From an uncultured Pseudomonadales bacterium (lineage in GTDB: Bacteria > Pseudomonadota > Gammaproteobacteria > Pseudomonadales > Cellvibrionaceae): DNA of 16,909 nucleotides. Shown piece after piece: positions 1-8,072 of the stretch. Position 1 is the first letter of the stretch, and every line of letters begins with the position of its first letter. The notes beneath the pieces were generated by a model. The model was not told where the DNA came from. It saw only the letters and a program-made list of their open reading frames with translations, and searched no databases. Location: assembly GCA_938048505.1 (NCBI GenBank), contig CALIUX010000323.1, positions 1-16,909 on the forward strand, in the 5' to 3' direction. The position numbers and the translations under genes were made by a program.

Positions 1-2
1 TG

Positions 3-401
3 GTGGCAGGCTTAGCTTTTAGCTCGGCTTCACAAGCAGATTTATTTGTTATTGGTCATGCTGAGTTACGTATTGCCTCACTAACGGCCAAAGAAGTTCG
101 CTCTGTCTTTTTGAATAAAAAAATCAAAGGCTTAAAGTACTCTAAAGTGCAATTAGTACTACCGCCTGCTGAATCTGAAAGCACTGAGCGCTTCATTAGA
201 CAAGCACTCAAAATGACACCCAGCAAATTTCAGGGGCATTGGTCATCTCAAGTCTTTACGGGTAAAGGCGCAATGCCGATTTACACAGATGCTCAAGATG
301 AAATTGTAGAAATGCTACAAGAAAAGAAAAACATTATTGCTGTGATTGATGCAGAAGAAGCCCCAAAAAATACCAAGCTGCTTTATATTCTAGAAGAGTA
401 A
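3..401 (+). CDS. PstS-like small periplasmic substrate-binding protein (5' end probably outside the window)
   Basis: The product resembles the short (about 140 residue) proteins annotated as phosphate ABC transporter substrate-binding protein, which are far smaller than true PstS. Typical features are the opening LTAKEVRSVFLNK segment, the W-S-x2-V-F-T-G-K-G stretch around residues 80-90 and a late I-A-V-I-D element. The visible N-terminus, AGLAFSSASQA before DLFVIG, looks like the second half of a Sec signal peptide with cleavage after SQA. That is too short to be complete, so the GTG at position 3 is probably internal and the true start lies upstream. No permease or ATPase gene is adjacent, so a transport role is not shown; such proteins are often found alone. 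A terminator follows at 485-526. Confidence 0.75.
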   Translation: MAGLAFSSASQADLFVIGHAELRIASLTAKEVRSVFLNKKIKGLKYSKVQLVLPPAESESTERFIRQALKMTPSKFQGHWSSQVFTGKGAMPIYTDAQDEIVEMLQEKKNIIAVIDAEEAPKNTKLLYILEE

Positions 402-449
402 TAGCATTCTAAAAATGGGAATAATCTACTCTAGATTCATTCTTAGCCT

Positions 450-526
450 TTAAAAAGAAAATCATTGATTCTTTTTAATCTCATAAACCGCCTCAGGTAG
501 TGATCACCATCTGAGGCGGTTTTTTT
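450..526 (+). terminator. Rho-independent terminator (with an AT-rich hairpin before it)
   Basis: A 12-bp perfect stem (AAACCGCCTCAG at 485-496 with CTGAGGCGGTTT at 511-522) runs directly into a T tract, as in a canonical intrinsic terminator. Just before it, TTAAAAAGAA (450-459) can pair with TTCTTTTTAA (469-478). It ends the transcript of the upstream PstS-like gene. Confidence 0.9.
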
Positions 527-847
527 ATGTGTGCTCTTCTCGCCTTTGTGAATACTCTCAAAAATATACGCACAATCGTCATATCTCTCTCTGCCTATAT
601 GACGAAAGGAACAGTGCCGGCCTATACTGCAATAAGCTCGACCGATGAAGGCTGCACATCAACGCTATTCATAGACTTTGATGTGCATAATTTTAAGCAT
701 AAGATGTAGGTGCTTGCGGGCTATTACACAAACAATTATGTTGAGCTGCTTTTCATAAAGCAGCAAGGCCGGTTCATGCAAAGCCCGTACGCCAATACTA
801 TAAAATAATACCCACTACACATAACAATAACGATATAAAGGAAGACT
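527..847 (+). other. Intergenic region with two strong hairpins and no convincing gene
   Basis: About 320 bases lie between the terminator and the band-7 gene. A 60-codon reading frame at 527-709 begins inside the terminator T tract, lacks a ribosome site and resembles nothing I know. Two inverted repeats stand out. TGCACATCAA (653-662) pairs with TTGATGTGCA (678-687), with CTAT/ATAG (665-668/671-674) pairing inside the loop. GCTGCTTT (745-752) pairs with AAAGCAGC (757-764) around a TCAT loop. Neither is followed by a T run. An AT-rich TATAAA/TAAAAT element at 799-806 could be the -10 of the downstream gene, but I see no matching -35. Confidence 0.5.
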
Positions 848-2262
848 ATGCTACAGCTACTCATCCCCCTTGGCATTCTCATTTTAATCATTACCCTCGG
901 TATCACGATTGCGATGAAGGATAATGCACAATTTAAATTTCACTTTTTAAAGCTCCCTCTTTACCTAGCCTCTGGTTTTTTTATTGCTTCAGGCCTTATT
1001 GCGCAAGGTATTTTTTATGCTGAACCGGGCTACATTTACCATGTCCGCACCGTGTTAGGTGAAGAAAAGGTTGTGGTAGAACCTGGGTATAAGTTTTACC
1101 CTTTTGGTCGCTACAATGCTTGGAAGCGAGCCATGACTGTTCAAGCGCTTGGCAGCCAAACCAATGCCAGTATGCAAGCCGAAAGCGAAAGTACCGCAAC
1201 CAGTGCGAGCTTAGCGGCACTGAATATTATGTTTTTGGATCAAGTCGACGCACACGCTGAAGCCACCGCGCGCTTTTCGATCCCGTCTGATGAAGAGTCG
1301 TTTTTGCAGCTTGCGCATGAATACCGAACACCCGATAACCTTTTGCGCACAGCGTTGATACCCGCCTTCAAAGAGACACTGCAAGCTACTGCATCATTAA
1401 TGAGTGCCGAAAATTACTACTCAGGCGGTCGAACCGAATTCAACTCAGAGTTTGAAATGCAAATGACCAATGGTGTCTACATCGTACGTCGCGAAGAAAC
1501 CGTGGTAAAGGTCAATAGCCGAGCCAAATCGACTGCCAATGCAGCATTAGGGAAAGACCAGCAAGATTATGGCGATGAAATCAAGACGGAATTGTTGTAC
1601 GCAAAATGCTCGATGAAAACGGACAGCCCACACGCAAAGCACAAAAGTTTATTAATTTTGGCGTGACCGTAGTGGATGCGCGCATTACCGATATGCAACC
1701 GAATAGAAAGTTTGTTGAGCGCATGCAACTCAAACAAAAAGCCTCGGCAGACCGTGCCATTGCGCGTGAACAGCGTATTCAAGAGCAAGAACAACGCTTG
1801 CTCGCTATTGCCAAAGGGGAGCGTGAAGTTGCCGAGCGCCAAGCCCAAGCCAAAGTAGAACAGATCCAACGCACAACTGAAGCACAAACCGAAAAGCAAC
1901 TGGCGATCACACAAGCTGAAAAGCTTAAAGAGCAGGCTCAGATCGAGCGCGAAACCTCTGAGATTCATTTAGAAAAAGCAAAAATCGAAGCTCAAACCGT
2001 CAAAACACTAGCAGATGCCGAATCCTATAAAAAGCGCGTTATCCTTGAAGCAGATAACGCTCTAGCTCAAAAGCTTGATGCCGAAATAAAAATTCAAACA
2101 CTTTGGGCGCAAGCCTATGCAAAACGCGCAGTACCGACTAACGTTTTTGGTGCAGCCGGTGATACGCCCGTTGGAGGCGATGGAGAGGTTCGTGCGTTTA
2201 TGCAAATGCTGACACTCGATGCCGCCAAGCGCTTAAGTTACGAGCGCGATATCAAAAAATAG
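848..2262 (+). pseudogene. SPFH/band-7 domain membrane protein, frameshifted near position 1591
   Basis: Two overlapping frames together make one band-7 (SPFH, flotillin/stomatin-like) protein of about 471 residues. The first frame (848-1666) has two membrane helices (about residues 4-22 and 36-55) and the band-7 domain start (A-E-P-G-Y-I-Y-H-V-R onward). The second (open from 1579, first ATG 1606, to 2262) has the rest of the domain and a long charged coiled coil rich in K, E, Q and A, typical of SPFH C-termini. Reading GAA at 1589-1591 and then ATT at 1591-1593 joins the halves as K-T-E-I-V-V-R-K-M, so loss of one A from an AAA run explains the break. No slippery heptamer is visible, so programmed frameshifting is unlikely. 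SPFH proteins organise membrane microdomains and protease complexes. A good ribosome site (AAAGGAAG) precedes the ATG at 848. Confidence 0.8.
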
Positions 2263-2492
2263 ATCAATTCCGCTCTAACAAAAAAGTGAGCACAGACTAA
2301 GCTAATCTTACATAACCCATTACGTCTGTGCTCCTTCACTGATCTACCAACCATTACCAGTCTGCTTCACTATTCATGAAGCGCATATGCATTCTTTATG
2401 TACTCTATTATGCACTCTGATAGTTAAGTAAGAATGATCTAGTTATTAATCACCTAACTAAGTCATTTGGCGTCACCTGATTGAGCCAACCC
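2263..2492. other. Intergenic region with three TATGYAYTCT direct repeats
   Basis: The gap between the band-7 and cupin genes carries no convincing gene. Besides the inverted repeat at 2288-2333, it holds three 10-base direct repeats: TATGCATTCT (2386-2395), TATGTACTCT (2397-2406) and TATGCACTCT (2409-2418). Start-to-start spacings are 11 and 12 bases, so all three face roughly the same side of the helix. The array ends about 75 bases upstream of the -35 of the cupin promoter, where an activator could bind. Confidence 0.4.
2288..2333. terminator. Long-loop inverted repeat, possible terminator
   Basis: GAGCACAGAC (2288-2297) is perfectly complementary to GTCTGTGCTC (2324-2333). The loop of 26 bases is long and the plus strand lacks a T run afterwards. 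On the minus strand the stem is followed within three bases by a run of six T. It lies just after the band-7 stop codon, so it may end that transcript inefficiently or act mainly against minus-strand transcription. Confidence 0.4.
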
Positions 2493-2520
2493 TTGACATT
2501 TTTTGTTAAATCTCTATTAT
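2493..2520 (+). promoter_or_regulatory. Sigma-70-type promoter of the ChrR-like cupin gene
   Basis: TTGACA (2493-2498) is a perfect -35 and TATTAT (2515-2520) a good -10, separated by 16 bases. Transcription would start near 2527, leaving a leader of about 93 bases before the ATG at 2620. Confidence 0.7.
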
Positions 2521-2541
2521 CTACCTACTAGTTAGTAGATA
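2518..2541. promoter_or_regulatory. 24-bp near-palindromic operator overlapping the -10 and start site
   Basis: The 24 bases from 2518 to 2541 match their own reverse complement at 20 positions: outer arms TATCTAC and GTAGATA, inner core ACTAGT. Length, symmetry and TAG-rich arms resemble operators of TetR-family repressors, and the position across the -10 and start site is ideal for repression. No TetR-type gene is in the window, so the regulator would act from elsewhere. The assignment to TetR is inference. Confidence 0.6.
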
Positions 2542-2619
2542 AAAATACAATTCTAATTGACGTACTCCAGCTCTCTTGCCTGCCAATTGAGCATCTGATA
2601 ATTTTTCGAGGAATCAAGC

Positions 2620-3312
2620 ATGAAAATTAATGCGGATTTTAATCAACGCGTCGTTGTTCACACTGATGAAATCGAGTGGATACAATCCCCCATGCCTGGC
2701 GTAGAAAGGCGCCCCCTTGATAGAGTCGGGGATGAAGTCGCGCGGGCAACAACGATTGTACGCTACGCTCCAGGCAGCCACTTTTCACCACATGTACACA
2801 CTGGCGGCGAAGAATTTATTGTACTAGAAGGCGTCTTTCAAGATGAGCATGGCGACTTCCCTGAAGGCGCTTATATTCGTAACCCGCCCCAATCCAAGCA
2901 CAAACCTGGGTCAGATAAAGGCTGTACAATTTTTGTTAAGCTCTGGCAATTTGAACCCAACGACCGCACGCACGTCAGGTTGAACACACGCTACATGCAA
3001 TCTATAGAAGATAAAAATCTAGACAACATTTCTGTCACCCCGCTTTACAAAGATGCTATCGAAGAAGTCGCTATGCTGACTTTTGAGCCAAATGCATCCA
3101 TTAACCTCAATGTCACCAATGGCTTAGAGTGCTTGGTCTTAGAAGGTGAACTACAAGAAGGGAAAGATCGACTCAGGCAGCATAGCTGGCTGCGTTTGCC
3201 CTCAGGCACACCACTACAAGCCACAGCAGGACAAGCAGGCGCAAAAGTGTGGATAAAACAAGGGCATCTTGGTCGCGTAAGCGATGAAATTGCACGCGTT
3301 ACACAAGCTTAG
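2620..3312 (+). CDS. ChrR-like double-cupin protein
   Basis: This 230-residue protein matches the ChrR-type cupin family (the C-terminal, metal-binding part of the ChrR anti-sigma factor) but without the N-terminal zinc-binding anti-sigma domain. The first cupin (about 25-120) keeps the metal ligands: H58 and H60 in H-V-H-T-G-G-E-E, E64/E65, and H94 in the second motif. It also has the typical W-x8-G-V-E-R-R-P-L-D-R entry. The second cupin (about 125-220) keeps the fold pattern but has lost these histidines and is probably structural. Many stand-alone members respond to or detoxify reactive oxygen or electrophiles; the exact reaction here is unknown. GAGGAA (2608-2613) is a strong ribosome site six bases before the ATG. 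It is monocistronic, with its own promoter, operator and terminator. Confidence 0.8.
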   Translation: MKINADFNQRVVVHTDEIEWIQSPMPGVERRPLDRVGDEVARATTIVRYAPGSHFSPHVHTGGEEFIVLEGVFQDEHGDFPEGAYIRNPPQSKHKPGSDKGCTIFVKLWQFEPNDRTHVRLNTRYMQSIEDKNLDNISVTPLYKDAIEEVAMLTFEPNASINLNVTNGLECLVLEGELQEGKDRLRQHSWLRLPSGTPLQATAGQAGAKVWIKQGHLGRVSDEIARVTQA

Positions 3313-3356
3313 AATGACACCGCTACTCTTTTTTATGGCTTTTTCTTGCTTTTTAA

Positions 3357-3380
3357 AAAGGCGTATCACCATACGCCTTT
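3357..3380. terminator. Terminator hairpin after the cupin gene
   Basis: AAAGGCGTAT (3357-3366) and ATACGCCTTT (3371-3380) form a perfect 10-bp stem with a four-base loop. The T tract is only three long on the plus strand but five long on the minus strand, so it may work in both directions. It separates the cupin gene from nagF. Confidence 0.65.
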
Positions 3381-3456
3381 AAGCTGAATAGTTGGCTTGC
3401 TTACCCAGCTGACACCCGCTATGGTTTGGCCCCTACAATAATAATGATATGTATTG

Positions 3457-6060
3457 ATGGGGGAAGACGTGCCGACTAACACACTGATATTGCACGCACC
3501 AATGAGTGGCCCGATTGTGCCACTCGAAAATGTACCTGACCCAGTCTTTGCACAAAAGCTTGTCGGTGACGGCATTAGCATTGACCCAACAACGACCCGC
3601 TTGTGCGCACCTTGTACCGCGACTGTTCAGCATATACATCGCGCTAAACATGCCATTACCCTCAAAACACCACAAGGTGTAGAGATTCTGATACATATCG
3701 GAATTGATACCGTGAGCCTGAAAGGCGTTGGGTTTTATTGCCATGTGCAGGAAGGTGATGACGTTCAAACCGGAGAAGAATTACTCAGCTTTGATGCGGA
3801 TTTTGTCGCCACTAAAGCGGTGAGTCTTTTAACACAAGTTTTAATTACTCAAGGCGAACACGTTACGCAAACCCATTATGGTTCAGGTTATGCCAACGCA
3901 GGAGAGACCGCCTTACTCACATTAACGCTTAATCACAATGACAGTGAACTTGCCCCAAAGGAACAAGTAACACCTGAAAGCGAAACACAACAAGGCCCGT
4001 TATTTTATATCCCTAACAAACAAGGCCTGCACGCAAGACCCAGTGCAACATTAGTCAACTGTGCCAAAACCTTTACGGCACACATTGCACTGAATAAAAG
4101 CGAGTCCAACCCTCTCAAAACAGCCAATGCAAAGAGCGTTGTTGGATTAATGGGGCTTGAACTAGAACAAAGCGATGCCGTGTATTTTACCGCCAGCGGC
4201 CATGATGCAACCGCCGCTATCGCCGCACTCACCGAGCTAGCACAAGCAGGCTCTGGCGAGAATTGTGATCCGATCCATCTACCCGAGTCATCACTTCAAA
4301 CGCAATCACCACAACAGACCACTCAGCAAACCCCCCTAATAACAGAACCTGCCAATACAGGTGAGGCTGCCTTACCTAAAGACGGTATTCTAAAGGGTGT
4401 GAGTGCGTCACCTGGGCGAGCGGTTGGTCAAGCATGGCAGTTAGCGCAACCATCACTAGACGTGACTAAGCAGGGGCAAGACTCTCAAACAGAAAACCTT
4501 GCGCTCAAAAATGCTCTAAAAAAAGCCGATGATGCGCTGGCGCATTTATCAGATCATGCATCCAATACAGAACAGCGCGCCATTTTTGCAGCGCACCGCG
4601 AACTGCTCAATGACCCAGCCTTGACAGAACAAGCCCAAACAGACATTCAAAAAGGCCTGTCTGCCGCGTGGTCATGGCAGCAAGCCTATACCACGCAAGC
4701 CAATACCCTCGCTAATCTTAAAAGTACTCTACTCGCAGCTAGAGCAACAGATATGAAAGACGTGGGAATGCGTGTACTACGCATTCTTTGCGGGCAGCCC
4801 GAAACAGAAGCCGATCTACCAGACAATACTATTTTAATTGCCGATGATTTAACGCCTTCTGACACAGCACAGCTCGATACAAAACGCGTTAAAGGGTTTT
4901 GCACAACCACAGGCGGCACCTCTTCGCATGTTGCTATTATCGCGCGCTCAATGAACATACCGGCGATAGCAGGAGCTGACCCTCGGGTTTTAAGCATCGC
5001 AAACGGTACACCGGTACTCTTCAATGCAACACAAGGCATCATTCATCTTCAACCAAAAGAAGATACTATTAACGCCTTAATGAAAGAACAAGCCGAAGAA
5101 GAAAAGCGCGATGCACTAGCTCTTAAAACGGCCACACAAGCAGCTCATTTACAAAGCGGGGAACAGATTGAAGTTGTTACCAATCTGGGTAAAGTGGGCG
5201 ATGCAGACGGCGCGGCAGCATTGGGGGCAGAAGGTGTTGGTTTACTGCGTTCAGAATTTTTATTTATGGACCGCCATCAAGCGCCTACCGAAGACGAGCA
5301 GTTCGCAGCTTATCAACAAGTAGCAAATGCGTTTACGCCCAACCAAAAAGTCATTATTCGCACTCTGGATGTCGGCGGTGATAAGCCACTGGAATACTTG
5401 CCGATCGCCAAAGAAGAAAACCCTTTTCTAGGCCTAAGGGGCATACGTGTATCTCTTCGCCATGAGGCCGTTTTTCGTGCGCAGCTGCGTGCTATTTTAC
5501 GAGCGAATACGCAGGGGAACATCCATATCATGTTCCCCATGATTACAACGCTCGATGATTTACATCAAGCAAAAATGCTTTTAGAAGAAGAGCGTCAAGC
5601 ACTCAACGCTAAACCACTCAAAATAGGCATTATGGTTGAAGTGCCATCAGTTGCATTACTCGCCGAGCAGTTTGCTGCAGAGGTCGATTTTTTCTCGATT
5701 GGCACCAATGATTTAACACAATACACCTTAGCCATTGACCGTGGTCACCCTGAGCTTGCCAAAACAGCCGATCCATTAAATCCGGCGGTTCTTGCCCTGA
5801 TTGCACAAACCGTACGAGGCGCTCAAAAACAGAATATTTGGGTTGGCGTCTGCGGGAGCATAGCCAGTGACCCGCTTGCTGTACCTGTTTTATTAGGTTT
5901 AGGCGTTACTGAGCTAAGCTGCTCACTGCCCTCTGTGCCACGCATTAAAGCGACTGTGCGCAACCAGAGCATGCAAAACTGCCGTGTCTTAGCGCAAAAA
6001 GTATTGTCTGCCAGTTCTGCCGATGAAGTGCGTGAAATTTTGCAAGCAGCCACAGAATAA
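3457..6060 (+). CDS. nagF: PTS fusion protein IIA(Glc-type)-HPr-enzyme I, GlcNAc type
   Basis: One polypeptide (867 residues from this ATG) carries all soluble steps from PEP to the permease. Numbered from the alternative TTG at 3454, the IIA domain is residues 10-160 with H66 and the phosphorylated H81 in I-L-I-H-I-G-I-D-T-V. HPr is about 182-265 with H193 in G-L-H-A-R-P and S228 in the regulatory-serine position. Enzyme I is about 310-868 with H492 in T-T-G-G-T-S-S-H, the PEP-site segments I-R-T-L-D-V-G-G-D-K-P and F-F-S-I-G-T-N-D-L-T-Q-Y, and C800 in V-G-V-C-G. A Q/T-rich linker (about 268-308) joins HPr to enzyme I. All catalytic residues are present. The order IIA-HPr-EI and the following nagE match the NagF/NagE arrangement of pseudomonads. 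The start is uncertain: TTG 3454, ATG 3457 and GTG 3469 are in frame and none has a good, well-spaced ribosome site. Specificity is inferred from nagE. Confidence 0.93.
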   Translation: MGEDVPTNTLILHAPMSGPIVPLENVPDPVFAQKLVGDGISIDPTTTRLCAPCTATVQHIHRAKHAITLKTPQGVEILIHIGIDTVSLKGVGFYCHVQEGDDVQTGEELLSFDADFVATKAVSLLTQVLITQGEHVTQTHYGSGYANAGETALLTLTLNHNDSELAPKEQVTPESETQQGPLFYIPNKQGLHARPSATLVNCAKTFTAHIALNKSESNPLKTANAKSVVGLMGLELEQSDAVYFTASGHDATAAIAALTELAQAGSGENCDPIHLPESSLQTQSPQQTTQQTPLITEPANTGEAALPKDGILKGVSASPGRAVGQAWQLAQPSLDVTKQGQDSQTENLALKNALKKADDALAHLSDHASNTEQRAIFAAHRELLNDPALTEQAQTDIQKGLSAAWSWQQAYTTQANTLANLKSTLLAARATDMKDVGMRVLRILCGQPETEADLPDNTILIADDLTPSDTAQLDTKRVKGFCTTTGGTSSHVAIIARSMNIPAIAGADPRVLSIANGTPVLFNATQGIIHLQPKEDTINALMKEQAEEEKRDALALKTATQAAHLQSGEQIEVVTNLGKVGDADGAAALGAEGVGLLRSEFLFMDRHQAPTEDEQFAAYQQVANAFTPNQKVIIRTLDVGGDKPLEYLPIAKEENPFLGLRGIRVSLRHEAVFRAQLRAILRANTQGNIHIMFPMITTLDDLHQAKMLLEEERQALNAKPLKIGIMVEVPSVALLAEQFAAEVDFFSIGTNDLTQYTLAIDRGHPELAKTADPLNPAVLALIAQTVRGAQKQNIWVGVCGSIASDPLAVPVLLGLGVTELSCSLPSVPRIKATVRNQSMQNCRVLAQKVLSASSADEVREILQAATE

Positions 6061-6184
6061 AGCAACGCACCTCTTCCGTGCTCAACCGCTCCATAAATCG
6101 CAGCTTTATATGTCGTACAAGAACAGACATAAAAATAAGTTGGCCAAAAACAGAATAAAAAATCTCTGACAAAGAGGGTGTAAT

Positions 6185-7981
6185 ATGAAATTACTCGATG
6201 CCACATTCGGCACCTTACAGCAATTTGGTAAGGCCATTATGCTACCCGTAGCCGTGCTCCCTGCTGCAGGGTTACTGCTGGGCATTGGCGCAGCAGAATA
6301 CGCCATATTACCAACCATTATTTCACAACTAATGGTTGCGGCCGGCGGAGCTATTTTTGGCAATTTACCGCTTATTTTTGCAATTGGTATTGCATTAGGG
6401 CTCTCTAAAAATGATGGTGTTGCAGCATTGGCCGCTGGGCTTTTTTATGCGGTGATGCTTGCCACATTAGGGATAGCCGCCACAGCACTGGGGTATGAAA
6501 CAAAAGCTATTATGGGGATTCAGTCCATCGATAGTGGCGTATTTGGTGGGATGATTGCTGGGGGCATTACGGCTATTTTATTTAATAGGTATCATCGTAT
6601 TCAGCTACCGCCTTATTTGGGCTTTTTTGGTGGCAAGCGCTTTGTTCCTATTATTGCGTCTTTTACGGCTATCTTTGTGGGTTGTGCATTAAGTATTGTT
6701 TGGCCGCCCATAGGTCAAACCATTGATGCCTTTTCGAATTGGGCCTCACAAGGTAACCCAACCGCTGCATTTGGTATTTATGGTTTTGTTGAAAGACTAT
6801 TAATTCCATTTGGCTTACATCATATTTGGAATTCCCCGTTCTTTTTTGAAGTTGGTGCTTATATCGACCCTGATACAGGCAAAACTATCAAAGGCGAAAT
6901 TGAACGCTACATTGCAGGCGATCCAACAGCAGGCAATTTAGCCGGAGGGTTCTTATTTAAAATGTGGGGTTTGCCTGCAGCCGCGTTAGCTATTTGGCAT
7001 ACAGCCAAGCCTGAAAACCGCGTAAAGGTAGGCGGCATTATGATTTCGGCTGCACTCACATCATTTATTACGGGTATTACCGAGCCTATTGAACTGGCTT
7101 TTTTATTTGTTGCACCCGTCTTATATTTGATTCATGCGGCTCTCTGTTCAGCTGCCTTTATGGTGTGTATTGAGCTAGGAATTAAGCACGGCACAACCTT
7201 TTCACATGGTTTGCAGGATTACATTATTTTATTTGGGCCATCACAAAACGGGTTGTGGTTTTTGGTATTGGGCCCTATTTGGGCAGCGCTGTATTATGGA
7301 ATTTTCCGTATTGCCATTGTGGGATTTAAGCTTAAAACACCGGGTAGAGAAGAGGCTAGCGATGCTGCACAGAATGATCGGGCATCAAGTAACCTGGTTG
7401 ATAGCGAAGCAGGCAATGGACAAGCCGGTATGGCACAGTCACTCGTTTTAGCCTTTGGCGGGCGCAGTAATATCAAATCCTTAGATGCATGTATTACGCG
7501 CTTGCGTATCTCTGTTGAAAGTATGGCAAATGTTGATCAAGCGCGTTTGAAAGCATTGGGCGCAACAGCAGTCGTCACCGTTGGCAACAATGCCCAAGCA
7601 ATTTTTGGTACGCGTTCCGAAAACTTAAAAACCGATATGGATGCTTACCTCGAAACAGCAGGGGATGAAGCAGAATTAAGTCAGAAGGCTCCGTTACAGA
7701 GTAGCAAAGAGGCCGCTCAAACATCCTCACAGGTTACGGTAACTCCAGCGATTCGCCAAAATGCGCAACAGCTAATGCAAGCCTTAGGTGGCCAAGATAA
7801 TATTCAGCAGTTAGATGCATTTGCTAAAACGCGTTTACGTATAGAGCTTAAAGACCCTGACTCAATAGATAATTCACAGCTCACACAAGCCGGTGTGACA
7901 GGCGTTATGGCGCTCGCAAATAATACATGGCATTTGATTATTGGCGACAATGCAGAAGCTTACGAGCGGGCCCTTAAATAA
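6185..7981 (+). CDS. nagE: PTS N-acetylglucosamine permease IIC with tandem IIB domains
   Basis: This inner-membrane permease takes phosphate from NagF and phosphorylates its sugar during uptake. Residues 1-385 form the Glc-family IIC domain with many membrane helices. They include [10 protein letters not shown] (212-221), typical of GlcNAc permeases, and the conserved T-G-I-T-E-P-I-E (296-303). The first IIB domain (about 415-490) has the phosphocysteine C436 in [10 protein letters not shown] second IIB-like domain (about 520-598) reads [10 protein letters not shown] (543-552): the cysteine is gone and one residue is added, so it cannot be phosphorylated there. GlcNAc is the most likely substrate; glucose is the alternative. 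The gene lies 124 bases after nagF with no terminator between, only a weak hairpin (6105-6114 with 6126-6135, 9 of 10 paired), and has a good ribosome site (AGAGGGTG) before its ATG. Confidence 0.92.
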   Translation: MKLLDATFGTLQQFGKAIMLPVAVLPAAGLLLGIGAAEYAILPTIISQLMVAAGGAIFGNLPLIFAIGIALGLSKNDGVAALAAGLFYAVMLATLGIAATALGYETKAIMGIQSIDSGVFGGMIAGGITAILFNRYHRIQLPPYLGFFGGKRFVPIIASFTAIFVGCALSIVWPPIGQTIDAFSNWASQGNPTAAFGIYGFVERLLIPFGLHHIWNSPFFFEVGAYIDPDTGKTIKGEIERYIAGDPTAGNLAGGFLFKMWGLPAAALAIWHTAKPENRVKVGGIMISAALTSFITGITEPIELAFLFVAPVLYLIHAALCSAAFMVCIELGIKHGTTFSHGLQDYIILFGPSQNGLWFLVLGPIWAALYYGIFRIAIVGFKLKTPGREEASDAAQNDRASSNLVDSEAGNGQAGMAQSLVLAFGGRSNIKSLDACITRLRISVESMANVDQARLKALGATAVVTVGNNAQAIFGTRSENLKTDMDAYLETAGDEAELSQKAPLQSSKEAAQTSSQVTVTPAIRQNAQQLMQALGGQDNIQQLDAFAKTRLRIELKDPDSIDNSQLTQAGVTGVMALANNTWHLIIGDNAEAYERALK

Positions 7982-8000
7982 TTGCTCGTACTATCCTTGT

Positions 8001-8040
8001 AGTATAAAAAAAACCACTTCAACGTGGCTTTTTTTATACT
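8001..8040. terminator. Bidirectional terminator between convergent nagE and gor
   Basis: AGTATAAAAAAA (8001-8012) pairs with TTTTTTTATACT (8029-8040), and CCAC (8014-8017) pairs with GTGG (8024-8027). There is one A-C mismatch between the two stems and a six-base loop. Runs of A and T flank the GC-rich core on both sides, so either strand yields a hairpin followed by U residues. It serves both nagE (+) and gor (-). Confidence 0.9.
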
Positions 8041-8072
8041 CAATTTTTAGTCTTAACTATTGATTGTATTAA

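Noticed and set aside
527..709. 60-codon plus-strand frame
   Set aside because: It begins inside the terminator T tract, has no ribosome site, and contains a 10-bp inverted repeat better explained as structure.
1589..1606. Programmed -1 frameshifting in the band-7 gene
   Set aside because: No X-XXY-YYZ heptamer or clear downstream pseudoknot is visible, and a single missing A is a simpler explanation.
3433..3768. Long antisense frames under nagF and other genes
   Set aside because: They mirror strong coding frames on the other strand and have no recognisable domains; nagF carries all catalytic motifs.
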